A stretch of DNA of 64,000 bases from an uncultured Flavobacteriaceae bacterium (GCA_947501845.1 CANMXP010000014.1:81556-145555); one strand, 5' to 3'. Positions 29,099-37,854 are shown, numbered from the stretch's first letter. Numbers and translations: made by a program. The notes: a model not told the origin generated them from the sequence alone.

Positions 29099-30719
29099 TA
29101 TTTGTATTGGAATTAGTTTGGTTTGTTTGTTTTTCAATAAGGTGATTTACTAATCTAAAGGCCATTGCTGTAAGTGTAAGAGTTGGGTTTACGGCACTTC
29201 CAGTAGGAAAAGCAGCATTGGAGCATACATATAGATTATCGGTATTATGTACCTTCATAAATTTGTCGGTAACACTGTTTTCGGGGCTTGTTCCCATACG
29301 TGCAGTACCAGTTGTATGATGCCCTCCTGGTTTGTCCACCCTAGATGATGTCACCTCTAGTCCCATTTTTTCAATGATCTGTTCCAGTAATTTCAAACGA
29401 TCATTGGCATTTTTCATTTCTTCTTCTGTTCTACTGAAATGTACGGTTGTTTGTGGCAGGCCAAAGCGATCTTTTCCAGGCTTTGCTTCTAATCTATTGC
29501 GATGTTTGCCCTTTTCTTCTAAAAAAGCTTGAATATTAATAGTCATTTCTCCATAAACTATTTCATCAATTTCTTCTCTGGTTTTCCCATCAATCATTAA
29601 TTGAGCAATATCAACATTTGGAGTCGTACGATTTTTAAACATAAAAATCTTTCCTTTCTTTTGATGCTCTTTAGTATTGTAACTATGCGACATTAGAGTT
29701 GGGAAATCATATTCTTGAAACCAACCGTTGGGGTTGGATGACGCTTTACCAACCACATTTAGCATAGAATGTGATACAACAAAACGCCCTACTAAATCAT
29801 GGTCATTACCAATGCCATCTTTCCAGAATTCGTTTTTAGAAGCTCTTAATAATTTAGGAACATTATAGGCTCCAGATGCTAAAATTATGGTACTGCCCTT
29901 AACGGTATATTCATTACCGCTTAAGTTATCTGTGTATGTTACAGATTCTATTTTAGATTTACTGGAAACGTTTACTTGGTGTACTGGGGAGTTTACTCGA
30001 ACTTCAAAATTGATGAATCGCGTATCGTTTTTTAAATCATCTAATACGTATTGTGCATTAAACCGTCCACCAATTGGACAATATTTACAAGTTCCAGTAG
30101 TCATACATTTTCGATAACGAGCAATTGGCATTTTGCCAGATTGTATCTTGCTTTTTTTACCAGGGTTTATATCGCCATCTTGGTATACAACATCTAACTG
30201 TTCCCATGCCTTGATCATTTCACCGTCGGCTGCAGTCCATTCGAAAGGCGGTACGGGATAAGGTTTTGATCTTGGAACCCAATTAGCATTATCATCACCA
30301 CATACAGATAAAAATGCTTCGGCATCATTATAATAGGTTTCCAAATCTTCATAATTAATAGGCCAATCTGCGCCTTCACCTGTATTAGTAAATAGATTAA
30401 AATCTTCTGGCCTAAATCGTAAACACCAAGCTCCCCAGTGCATGGTAGAGCCTCCATATGCTTTTACACGAACCCCATCAGTTTGATAATCGATATTACC
30501 TGTGGAGTCGGCTTCAAATTTTTGGTCGTAAGTAAATGTATATGGCCTTTCTCCTCGGGTAATATAATCCCACCAAAAACGTCTGTCTTTGGCTATAATT
30601 TCGGGACCAGCCTCCAAAATTAATATGGAAGTATCATGCTTGTGTTCTAACAAACCTTTGGCTGTAGTTGCTGCCGCAACGCCACCACCAACAATTATAT
30701 AGTCAAATTGGTTTTTCAT
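29046..30719 (-). CDS. GMC-type FAD oxidoreductase with Fe-S cysteine motif
   Basis: A 557-residue flavoprotein of the glucose-methanol-choline family. It has the FAD Rossmann start FDYIIVGGGVAAATTAKGLL (5-24), a GGSTMHWGAW block (89-98) near the flavin, the catalytic His region GGHHTTGTARMG (His467/468) and the C-terminal FAD block GSAVNPTLTLTAMAFRLV (Asn511). Cys205-x5-Cys211-x2-Cys214-Pro resembles the 3Fe-4S ligands of the large subunits of FAD glucose and fructose dehydrogenases. It therefore probably oxidises an alcohol or sugar and passes electrons onward rather than to oxygen. There is no export signal. The ATG overlaps the stop of the 185-residue gene by 4 bp. The last about 25 residues are Asn/Thr-rich and overlap the next gene. 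Confidence 0.85.
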   Translation of the reverse strand: MKNQFDYIIVGGGVAAATTAKGLLEHKHDTSILILEAGPEIIAKDRRFWWDYITRGERPYTFTYDQKFEADSTGNIDYQTDGVRVKAYGGSTMHWGAWCLRFRPEDFNLFTNTGEGADWPINYEDLETYYNDAEAFLSVCGDDNANWVPRSKPYPVPPFEWTAADGEMIKAWEQLDVVYQDGDINPGKKSKIQSGKMPIARYRKCMTTGTCKYCPIGGRFNAQYVLDDLKNDTRFINFEVRVNSPVHQVNVSSKSKIESVTYTDNLSGNEYTVKGSTIILASGAYNVPKLLRASKNEFWKDGIGNDHDLVGRFVVSHSMLNVVGKASSNPNGWFQEYDFPTLMSHSYNTKEHQKKGKIFMFKNRTTPNVDIAQLMIDGKTREEIDEIVYGEMTINIQAFLEEKGKHRNRLEAKPGKDRFGLPQTTVHFSRTEEEMKNANDRLKLLEQIIEKMGLEVTSSRVDKPGGHHTTGTARMGTSPENSVTDKFMKVHNTDNLYVCSNAAFPTGSAVNPTLTLTAMAFRLVNHLIEKQTNQTNSNTNNANKTNTIQECLSRESN

Positions 30720-31273
30720 TCCTGATTATTTTTTAGATTATTAGTATCTGGATCATAGGCACGTACTCTGGGGGTACGATTGTATCGTGTGCCTCCTAAG
30801 AATCCATGATAATTTCTCGCTTGTTCTCCACCATACTTAGTTCCCCAACTCTTAAACCCTCCCGCGGTAATTTGCATTCGGATAAACTCGTTAACTACAT
30901 ATATTTTACAATGTGCTAATCGGGTAGTTGGTGGAGCACTGTTATCTAAGCCGCTTTCAAAGAATAATTTTTTATAGGCACCTCCTGTTCCATACATGGC
31001 TTTTAGTTCGTTAATTACATAAATAGCATTTACATATTCTCCTGCATAATTAGGTGCATTTTCGGTTTTTGCCTTTAGCATTTCATACCATGAGCTTCTT
31101 TGGTTATTGGAATTGTAAATGGTATTAGACCAATTGGTTCCAATTGCTTCAAAGATTTCCCATAAGGCTTCTTTATTTTGATGTGTAAGACTTTGTCCCT
31201 CTGCAAAAATTAAACCTGCTGGAAGCGTTTCATTGCAGACAGGACCTCCAATAGAAGTAAGTTCTTTATTCAT
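30716..31273 (-). CDS. Small-subunit-like protein paired with GMC oxidoreductase
   Basis: A 185-residue protein not assigned to a named family. It overlaps the GMC oxidoreductase by 4 bp (ATGA), the usual sign of translationally coupled subunits. Its C-terminus (YGGEQARNYHGFLGGTRYN) loosely resembles the C-terminal pattern of gamma subunits of FAD glucose, gluconate and fructose dehydrogenases (YGGN...GW...GFPGARY). I infer that it is the small or chaperone subunit of the GMC enzyme. No Tat or Sec signal is present, unlike classical gamma subunits, so the complex would be cytosolic unless carried by something else. Confidence 0.6.
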   Translation of the reverse strand: MNKELTSIGGPVCNETLPAGLIFAEGQSLTHQNKEALWEIFEAIGTNWSNTIYNSNNQRSSWYEMLKAKTENAPNYAGEYVNAIYVINELKAMYGTGGAYKKLFFESGLDNSAPPTTRLAHCKIYVVNEFIRMQITAGGFKSWGTKYGGEQARNYHGFLGGTRYNRTPRVRAYDPDTNNLKNNQE

Positions 31274-31324
31274 AAAATGTGTGTGTTTAAAAGATTAATT
31301 ACGTATATATTTCGAATCTTTTTA

Positions 31325-32932
31325 TTAACTGAAGAGTTCACGTTCCATGTAATGTTGTGTCCCTTTTTTGAAATAAATATTGGTCCAAGAATTGTCTGTA
31401 GCCAAATAATCACTAAAATAGACCTCGTCAAGTCCATTGTTTGCTAATTGATCACGGAATTCAAAGTGATTAAACAAGCGTGTGAACTCTGTAAGATACA
31501 CGTCTACTACATTAGTGTTTCCTCGAATAATGATCATATTCTCATCGTTGTTTTGTGTAGAAGCTTTCGAAAAGTTAGCTGATCCAGTAATAAGGATGGG
31601 GTCTTCAGTTAGTGGGTCTACAAAAAGATATTTGGTATGTAAATATTTTACATGATCGTTTAAGCCCGTAAGGTGTTCGGCTTCCCAATTTTTTAGGCCT
31701 TCTTCTTCTATTTCTTGCTCATTAAGTACAGCGCCTAAAGCAATTCTATTGTTGGGGGTGTCTTTAAAGTCATCAAATGTATTTCCTTCATGCTCTAATA
31801 AAATGTATCGAAATGAGTCGTCCTCTTTACTCATGATATCTGCAAAATCTTGGTTCACTCCAAATGCTGCAGTAAATCCAATAGATTGTTTTGCTTCTTC
31901 AATTTGTTTTCCATACCAATCTAAAACACTTAAATCTGGTCTGGGACTAAAAATAGGGGTGATTCCTTTTGGTACTCCTTTTTTAGGGGTTGGGGTATGA
32001 TCTTCATTTAAAGGGCGAATTTCTTTCATTTGAGGATCTTTAGAGAGTCGTGTCCAATACTCAAAATATGCTTCAGCAATGGTTTTGTCTCTTACTATAT
32101 GGCCAACATTTGATTGTCCAAAAATGCCTCCTTTTGTGAAATTGGTAGAACCCATCCATACTTCTATGGGTTTTCCTTTATGTAGTAGTACAATATATTT
32201 ATTGTGTTTTATAGACGAATTTGCTGTTCTGGGAATCAATAGCTTTTCAACACCAGGGACTTTAGCTACAGCTTTATCTGTATTTTCCCAAGGACCAGTT
32301 TTTGATCTGTCGTATATGATTTTTACATCTGCGCCTCTTTTTGAAGCATCGTATAAAGCTTGAATAACTGGTACATAATCAAATTCGTAAGCAGCTACGC
32401 GTAAGGCATAGTCTTTTCCTTTGGCCTCACCGATAAAAGCTAACATGGCTTCTTCTAAACCTCTGGACAACCATTTGTAAGCTTCATTATCTGGAACTTT
32501 TTCAGGGTTTTTATTATCAAACTTTCTAGCATAGGCTTGACCAACGGTACCACGGTTAAAAAAGACACCGTGTTTGCCCGAATTTGGGTTTTCGGTAGTA
32601 ATCTCTACTTTAATTTCACTACCATTTTTTCTGTTTTCAGGAGTGCCATAAACTGGTGTCGCAGAATACTCATAATTGGTATTGGGCTTTGCTGTATAAT
32701 CCCCCCAAAGAAAAGCTTGAATTAAGCCTTCATCATTTTTAGTGCCATTTTCTTTAAACTCTTTAAATCCTTTAAGTGTTGTTGATTTTCCAGTGGCAAT
32801 TTCTTTTCGTTTAAGTAAAAAACCTAATAGTTCTTTTCTTGCGGTTTCGTTTACATCTAAACAAAGTAATACAACATGGGTTCCTGCTATAACATGCAAT
32901 GAAACACCATTTGCTTGATTTCTTAATCTCAT
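31325..32932 (-). CDS. Phospholipase D-like protein, first gene of the operon
   Basis: A 535-residue protein with two PLD-type half-sites. The second is canonical: His432-x-Lys434-x4-Asp439 followed by GSANFS (450-455). The first has His243-x-Lys245 and GSTNFT (261-266), but Leu occupies the position of the Asp. An N-terminal about 120-residue region precedes the PLD core. There is no signal peptide. It is the promoter-proximal gene of the six-gene unit, 51 bp ahead of the small-subunit gene. PLD folds cut phosphodiesters in lipids or nucleic acids; which applies here is not visible. Confidence 0.78.
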   Translation of the reverse strand: MRLRNQANGVSLHVIAGTHVVLLCLDVNETARKELLGFLLKRKEIATGKSTTLKGFKEFKENGTKNDEGLIQAFLWGDYTAKPNTNYEYSATPVYGTPENRKNGSEIKVEITTENPNSGKHGVFFNRGTVGQAYARKFDNKNPEKVPDNEAYKWLSRGLEEAMLAFIGEAKGKDYALRVAAYEFDYVPVIQALYDASKRGADVKIIYDRSKTGPWENTDKAVAKVPGVEKLLIPRTANSSIKHNKYIVLLHKGKPIEVWMGSTNFTKGGIFGQSNVGHIVRDKTIAEAYFEYWTRLSKDPQMKEIRPLNEDHTPTPKKGVPKGITPIFSPRPDLSVLDWYGKQIEEAKQSIGFTAAFGVNQDFADIMSKEDDSFRYILLEHEGNTFDDFKDTPNNRIALGAVLNEQEIEEEGLKNWEAEHLTGLNDHVKYLHTKYLFVDPLTEDPILITGSANFSKASTQNNDENMIIIRGNTNVVDVYLTEFTRLFNHFEFRDQLANNGLDEVYFSDYLATDNSWTNIYFKKGTQHYMERELFS

Positions 32933-33351
32933 ATATTCAATTTATTGGTTACATTAAATAGTCTTATTAAATATGTAAAACAATTAATACATATTTAGGT
33001 TAAAAGACAGAAATTAATTTGTCTTATGAGAGAAATTTCGCTACTAATCTAGTTTTAATTTTTTATAAAACCAAGAAAAATCATACACTCTTTTTTAATT
33101 GATAATTTTTTATACTTTCATTTAGGGCTAAAATTTTAAAGCATAAAAGGTGTGAAGTATTGTTAATGTATGAGTTATGTATGCTATGGACTAAAATTAA
33201 AAATTGAGGTTATTAAAATGTTTTTATATTGTAAAAAGGTCTTATCAAAGATTTGAGATTTTCTAGTAATTTAATAGTCTCTTTATTGACATCATCTCAT
33301 TGGTGGTGTTATAAGTGTTAACTTTATGTTTTTACTTCTAAAATTTTGCAT
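32933..33351. other. AT-rich divergent intergenic region
   Basis: About 420 bp between the six-gene operon (minus) and pyrR (plus), very AT-rich. A short hairpin AAGACA/TGTCTT lies near 33004-33025. No ORF, tRNA or known riboswitch is seen. It must contain the promoter of the minus-strand operon, but I cannot pick it out confidently. Confidence 0.5.
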
Positions 33352-33359
33352 TATCTTTG
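33352..33359 (+). promoter_or_regulatory. Candidate -7 box (TATCTTTG) for pyrR
   Basis: TAnnTTTG match 27 bp before the chosen pyrR ATG (33387). Transcription starting near 33366 would exclude the upstream TTG at 33357 as start codon. Confidence 0.5.
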
Positions 33360-33386
33360 TATTCCAAATACGTTTGGATAGTATAT

Positions 33387-33926
33387 ATGAGTCAAAAAGT
33401 TTTACTTAACGCAAAAGAGGTAAACATCATTCTTCATCGATTGGCTTGTCAACTTATTGAAAATCACGATGATTTTTCTAACACTGTTTTAATTGGCTTA
33501 CAACCCCGAGGTGTCTTTTTAGCCGATAGATTAGCAAAAATCTTAAAGGAAGATTACAAAGTAAAAAACATTCAATTAGGACATCTAGATATTACGTTTT
33601 ATAGAGACGATTTTCGTAGAGGAGAAAAAACGCTTGAAGCAAATACCACAAAACTTAATTTTTTAGTTGAGGATAAAAATATTGTCTTTATAGATGATGT
33701 TTTATATACAGGACGTAGTATTAGAGCGGCTTTAACCGCTATTCAATCTTTTGGAAGACCGAATGAAATAGAATTATTAACATTGATAGATAGGCGTTTT
33801 AGTAGGCATTTGCCCATACAGCCAAACTATAGGGGTAGGCAAGTAGATGTTATAAATAACGAAAAAGTAAAAGTAAATTGGGAAGAACATGATAATGAAG
33901 ATTCGGTTTACTTAATTGAAAAATAA
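33387..33926 (+). CDS. pyrR: PyrR: pyr operon regulator / uracil phosphoribosyltransferase
   Basis: PyrR-family phosphoribosyltransferase: it converts uracil and PRPP to UMP and, in other bacteria, binds pyr mRNA to cause attenuation. The 179-residue protein has the PRPP loop FIDDVLYTGRSIRAAL (101-116, core DDVLYTGRS), an N-terminal GLQPRG loop and the LTLIDRRFSRHLPIQPNYRG hood typical of PyrR. The ATG at 33387 is chosen over a TTG 30 bp upstream. It precedes pyrB by 133 bp, so pyrimidine synthesis is the context. No attenuator hairpin was identified between them. Confidence 0.92.
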   Translation: MSQKVLLNAKEVNIILHRLACQLIENHDDFSNTVLIGLQPRGVFLADRLAKILKEDYKVKNIQLGHLDITFYRDDFRRGEKTLEANTTKLNFLVEDKNIVFIDDVLYTGRSIRAALTAIQSFGRPNEIELLTLIDRRFSRHLPIQPNYRGRQVDVINNEKVKVNWEEHDNEDSVYLIEK

Positions 33927-34059
33927 TAATTTACTAGAAGTTAGGCATGGGATTGAAATGTTAGACCGAGTTTTTTTGGCTTCGATTAAAACAGGTATAA
34001 GTCAAGACCTAATTTAAAACAACAGGCAACTGAAAATTGCCACAGAATATTAAAAAAAC

Positions 34060-34989
34060 ATGAGCGAATTAAGTGTCAATCACTTATTAGGAATAAAATA
34101 TCTTAAAAAACAAGATATCCAACTTATTTTTGAAACTGCCGATCATTTTAAAGAAGTTATTAATAGGCCTATTAAAAAAGTTCCTTCGCTTAGAGATATT
34201 ACCATTGCCAACCTTTTCTTTGAAAATTCAACGAGAACAAAATTATCATTCGAATTAGCTGAAAAAAGGCTATCTGCAGATGTTATTAATTTTTCGTCAG
34301 GTCAGTCTTCGGTTAAAAAAGGGGAAACCTTAATAGATACGGTTAATAATATTTTATCTATGAAAGTTGATATGGTTGTTATGAGACATCCAAACCCTGG
34401 GGCTGGAGTCTTTTTATCAAAGCATATCAATGCTAGTATTATAAATGCGGGTGACGGAGCTCATGAGCATCCTACGCAAGCCCTTTTAGATTCGTATTCC
34501 ATAAGAGAGAAATTAGGAGATGTAAAAGGAAAGAAAGTTGTTATAGTTGGAGATATTCTTCATAGTCGTGTAGCGCTTTCTAATATATTTGCACTACAAC
34601 TTCAAGGTGCGCAAGTCATGGTTTGTGGGCCAAAAACATTATTGCCAAAGTATATTGATAAACTTGGAGTAAAAGTTGAAACAAATTTGCGTAAAGCATT
34701 AAATTGGTGTGATGTAGCTAATATGTTACGTGTTCAGAATGAACGTATGGATATTAGTTATTTTCCATCAACTAGAGAGTATACGCAGCAGTTTGGTGTT
34801 AATAAAGAATTGCTAGATTCATTAGATAAAGAAATAACGATCATGCACCCAGGTCCTATTAATAGGGGCGTGGAAATTACCAGTGATGTTGCCGATTCAA
34901 AACAATCAATTATTTTAGACCAGGTTCAAAACGGTGTCGCTATAAGAATGGCAGCTATATATTTATTAGCATCTAAAATAAAACAGTAG
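34060..34989 (+). CDS. pyrB: Aspartate carbamoyltransferase catalytic subunit
   Basis: Condenses carbamoyl phosphate with aspartate in the first committed step of pyrimidine synthesis. The 309-residue protein has the carbamoyl-phosphate loop FFENSTRTKLSFE (53-65), HPTQALLDS, the aspartate-binding RVQNER and the HPGPINRGVEI motif near the C-terminus. No pyrI regulatory subunit follows. It lies behind pyrR and 3 bp ahead of the next small gene, so pyrR-pyrB-STAS-like-DUF3291-rnz probably form one transcript. Confidence 0.95.
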   Translation: MSELSVNHLLGIKYLKKQDIQLIFETADHFKEVINRPIKKVPSLRDITIANLFFENSTRTKLSFELAEKRLSADVINFSSGQSSVKKGETLIDTVNNILSMKVDMVVMRHPNPGAGVFLSKHINASIINAGDGAHEHPTQALLDSYSIREKLGDVKGKKVVIVGDILHSRVALSNIFALQLQGAQVMVCGPKTLLPKYIDKLGVKVETNLRKALNWCDVANMLRVQNERMDISYFPSTREYTQQFGVNKELLDSLDKEITIMHPGPINRGVEITSDVADSKQSIILDQVQNGVAIRMAAIYLLASKIKQ

Positions 34990-34992
34990 ATT

Positions 34993-35325
34993 ATGATTTT
35001 AGACCAAAACGGAAATACTTCTATAATCACACAAGAAAAGGCCACGGTTATAGAATTAGTTAAAAAATTACAGGCTTTATATCCCAAATTTAAAAACAAT
35101 AATATTATTGTGGTCTTAACAACTTTAGATAAGTTAAGTTTACAAGATATTGTTGAATTTCTTGAAGTTTCAAATAATCACCGTGCATCCAAACAATCTT
35201 TTGTAATCGTTTCAAATAATATTAATTTGAATGATATTCCAGACGAAATTATAGTTGTACCAACTGTTCAAGAAGCTTATGATCTTATTGAGATGGAAGA
35301 AATGGAGCGAGATTTAGGGCTATAA
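34993..35325 (+). CDS. Small conserved protein, possible STAS-like fold
   Basis: A 110-residue cytosolic protein. The alternation of strand and helix (NNIIVVLTTLDKL, ASKQSFVIVSNN, DEIIVVPTVQEAYDLIEMEE) suggests a STAS/anti-sigma-antagonist-like alpha/beta fold, but no conserved phospho-Ser is evident. It is packed between pyrB (3 bp) and the DUF3291 gene (2 bp) and lies close to rnz. Function unknown. Confidence 0.65.
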   Translation: MILDQNGNTSIITQEKATVIELVKKLQALYPKFKNNNIIVVLTTLDKLSLQDIVEFLEVSNNHRASKQSFVIVSNNINLNDIPDEIIVVPTVQEAYDLIEMEEMERDLGL

Positions 35326-35327
35326 AT

Positions 35328-35798
35328 ATGAGTGAATTACATCTAGCACAGATAAATATAGCAAAAAGATTAGCTCCATTGGATGATCCCATCATGCGAG
35401 ATTTTGTGAACAATTTAGATAGAATTAATGCTTTAGCAGATAAAAGTGAAGGCTTTGTATGGCGCTTAAAAGATGAAGATAAGGAGTTAGGGGCTCGAGT
35501 TTTCCAAGACGAAGCGTTACTCATTAATATGTCTGTATGGGAAAATATGGAAACGTTATTTAATTACACATATAAATCGGGGCATATAGAAGTTTTTAAA
35601 CGTAAAAAAGAGTGGTTTGGTAAAATGAAAATGATGCATATGGCATTTTGGTATGTCCCTAAGGGGCATGAACCAACATTTTTAGAAGCCAAAAATAGAC
35701 TGGATTATTTAAATAAACATGGAGAATCCCCATATGCTTTTAGTTTTAAAAGTAAATTTACAGTCTCAGATTCATTAAATTACAAACTTCTTTTGTAA
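35328..35798 (+). CDS. DUF3291 family protein
   Basis: A 156-residue protein matching the DUF3291 pattern: LHLAQINIAKRLAPLDDPIM near the start, VWRL in the middle and MAFWYVPKGHEPTFLEAKNRL near the C-terminus. The fold is probably a dimeric alpha/beta-barrel (ABM-like) domain. No biochemical function is established for the family. It is joined to rnz by a 1-bp gap, so the two are co-translated. Confidence 0.8.
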   Translation: MSELHLAQINIAKRLAPLDDPIMRDFVNNLDRINALADKSEGFVWRLKDEDKELGARVFQDEALLINMSVWENMETLFNYTYKSGHIEVFKRKKEWFGKMKMMHMAFWYVPKGHEPTFLEAKNRLDYLNKHGESPYAFSFKSKFTVSDSLNYKLLL

Positions 35799-35799
35799 T

Positions 35800-36705
35800 A
35801 TGAAGCTAACAATTTTAGGCTGTTATAGTGCAACACCAAGGACATTAAACAATACAACATCCCAAGTATTAGAGATTAATAATCATATGTTTTTGATTGA
35901 TTGTGGGGAAGGGACTCAAGTACAACTTCGTAAGCATAAAATAAAGTTTAATCGTATTAAACATATATTTATATCGCATCTACACGGTGATCATTTTTTT
36001 GGATTGGTTGGTCTGATATCAACTTTTAGATTGCTTACCAGAGAAGCAGATTTACACATTTACGGGCCAAAAGGTATTAAAGAAGTGGTTACATTACAAA
36101 TGAAGTTAGCCGATTCTTGGACGAATTACAATCTGATCTTTCACGAATTAACTTCAAACGAATCAGAGCTAATTTTTGAAGATGATAAGGTTGAAGTATA
36201 CACAGTGCCATTAAATCACAGAGTTTATACTAATGGATTTCTATTTAAGGGAAAGGAAGGCGATAGAAAGTTGAATATTGATGCCGTTGAAGCTGCAAAT
36301 ATCAATGTTGCTTATTACCGAAAACTAACACAAGGTTTTGACGTTATTAATGAAGATGGTGAAACTATAAAAAACGAATCGGTAACTAAAGCTGGTTTAA
36401 AACCAAAAAGTTATGCGTTTTGTAGCGATACGATGTATAAAGAAGACATTGTACCTATTATAAATAATGTGGATGTGCTATATCATGAATCTACTTTTCT
36501 AGAAAAACATGCACATTTAGGCCCAAAAACTAAGCATTCAACAGCAAAAGAAGCAGCTACGATAGCTAAGTTGGCTAAGGCAGGCACCTTGTTGCTAGGG
36601 CATTATTCAACGCGTTACAACGGCTTGAATGCTTTTAAAGAAGAAGCTCAAGAGATTTTTGATAATGTAGAGTTATGCGAAGATGGCAAAACTTTTGAGT
36701 TTTAA
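35800..36705 (+). CDS. rnz: Ribonuclease Z
   Basis: Zinc endonuclease that trims the 3' end of tRNA precursors. The 301-residue metallo-beta-lactamase protein has the signature SHLHGDHFFG (His60, His62, Asp64, His65), the tRNA-binding exosite region, CSDTMYKE with the bridging Asp, and the C-terminal HYSTRY His. Its stop codon overlaps that of the following minus-strand gene (shared TTAA). Confidence 0.95.
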   Translation: MKLTILGCYSATPRTLNNTTSQVLEINNHMFLIDCGEGTQVQLRKHKIKFNRIKHIFISHLHGDHFFGLVGLISTFRLLTREADLHIYGPKGIKEVVTLQMKLADSWTNYNLIFHELTSNESELIFEDDKVEVYTVPLNHRVYTNGFLFKGKEGDRKLNIDAVEAANINVAYYRKLTQGFDVINEDGETIKNESVTKAGLKPKSYAFCSDTMYKEDIVPIINNVDVLYHESTFLEKHAHLGPKTKHSTAKEAATIAKLAKAGTLLLGHYSTRYNGLNAFKEEAQEIFDNVELCEDGKTFEF

Positions 36706-37112
36706 TTTACTTTTTCCAAGTTTAGAACCCAATCCATAGCCTCATCTAAAGATAAGCAAGGATGAATTTTAATTTTAGAAAATCTTTTTTCTAAAGTTGC
36801 ATTCATATACATCATGTGGTTATAATACACGATAGCACTCCTCTTAATTATATTGTATTGCTCAATTTTGATCCAGTTTTGAGGGTCTATTGAATACGAA
36901 TTTACTCTATTTGATATAAAGTCTAATTTGGCATCTTTACCATAAAACTCAATAATTTCTTTAACGAGTATTTCAATCTTGGACCAATCTAGGTGTAAAC
37001 CAGCATGTAATTCTGATATTATTAATTTTTCACAGAAGTAAAAATTCCCAAAAGGCATTTCTAGTTTGTAATATTTTAACGTACTACTGTAGGTAGAGTT
37101 TTCAAATTTCAT
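36702..37112 (-). CDS. Hypothetical protein, tandem paralogue A
   Basis: A 136-residue cytosolic protein, not recognised. By eye it shares roughly 60 percent identity with the next minus-strand gene, including YYKLEMPFGNF near the start, ISNRVNSYSIDP mid-chain and CLSLDEAMDWVLNLE at the C-terminus. The alpha/beta pattern and the final amphipathic helix are compatible with a STAS-like sensor fold, which is a guess. It is convergent with rnz. Confidence 0.65.
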   Translation of the reverse strand: MKFENSTYSSTLKYYKLEMPFGNFYFCEKLIISELHAGLHLDWSKIEILVKEIIEFYGKDAKLDFISNRVNSYSIDPQNWIKIEQYNIIKRSAIVYYNHMMYMNATLEKRFSKIKIHPCLSLDEAMDWVLNLEKVN

Positions 37113-37136
37113 AAAGGGGCAATTTAGGGCGGTACG

Positions 37137-37202
37137 AATTTACGACGTTTTATGAAATATTAATACTTACAAAAAAAATATTTTCTTAATATTTTGTAGT
37201 CT
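37137..37202. repeat. Duplicated intergenic segment, copy 1
   Basis: Similar to 37795-37854: both run from AATTTACGAnGTTTTAT to ATTTTGTAGTCT. It shows that the tandem duplication of the adjacent gene carried its upstream region with it. The copy-2 promoter box TATTTTTG reads TATTTTCT here. Confidence 0.6.
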
Positions 37203-37346
37203 GCTGATAATAATTGTAGTAGGTGAAGTCTTATGAAAAAAAAGAGAAAATTTTTTAAATTAAAATATCCGAATTTTGTAAAGTTTCATCAGTTTTTGAA
37301 TACCATTTTTATAATTGGTGATATGTAAGATGGAAAACTTTAAACT

Positions 37347-37766
37347 TTATTTTGTTGCTTCTAGATTTAGCACCCAATCTATAGCTTCACCTAAAGATAA
37401 ACAGGGGAGGACCCTAACTGTAGAAAACCTTTTTTCTAAAGAAGCATTCAAGAACATCATGTCGTTGTAAAAAACAATAGAACCTCCTAATACCATATTA
37501 TTTCTGTTAAATCTTTGTGCTTTTGTCCAAACTTGTGGATCTACCGAATAAGAATTGATTCTATTAGATATATAGCCTATTTTATCATCTTCTCCATAAA
37601 ACTCTAAAACTTCTTTTGCAACTAGTTCAATTTTAGGAAAGTCAAGGTGTATATCGGCATTTAACTCGGAGATTATAAATTTTTCACATAAAAAAAAGTT
37701 TCCGAAAGGCATTTCTAATTTGTAATAGCTAATCGTTTTACTAAATGGGGAGTTTTCAAATTTCAT
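37347..37766 (-). CDS. Hypothetical protein, tandem paralogue B
   Basis: A 139-residue paralogue of the preceding gene product, with the same start (MKFENS), central ISNRINSYSVDP block and C-terminal CLSLGEAIDWVLNLE. The frame stays open 36 codons upstream, but that extension runs into the pdxH promoter and has no counterpart in paralogue A, so the ATG at 37766 is used. Function unknown. Confidence 0.65.
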   Translation of the reverse strand: MKFENSPFSKTISYYKLEMPFGNFFLCEKFIISELNADIHLDFPKIELVAKEVLEFYGEDDKIGYISNRINSYSVDPQVWTKAQRFNRNNMVLGGSIVFYNDMMFLNASLEKRFSTVRVLPCLSLGEAIDWVLNLEATK

Positions 37767-37794
37767 AAAGATTTTAATTGATGGTAATAATGCT

Positions 37795-37854
37795 AATTTA
37801 CGATGTTTTATAAAATTGTAATCCCAAAGAAATATTTTTGTTATTTTGTAGTCT
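37795..37854. repeat. Duplicated intergenic segment, copy 2 (contains pdxH promoter)
   Basis: Counterpart of 37137-37202. It contains a TATTTTTG -7 box at 37833-37840, 15 bp before the pdxH ATG, so in this copy the segment serves as the divergent promoter region between paralogue B and pdxH. Confidence 0.6.
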
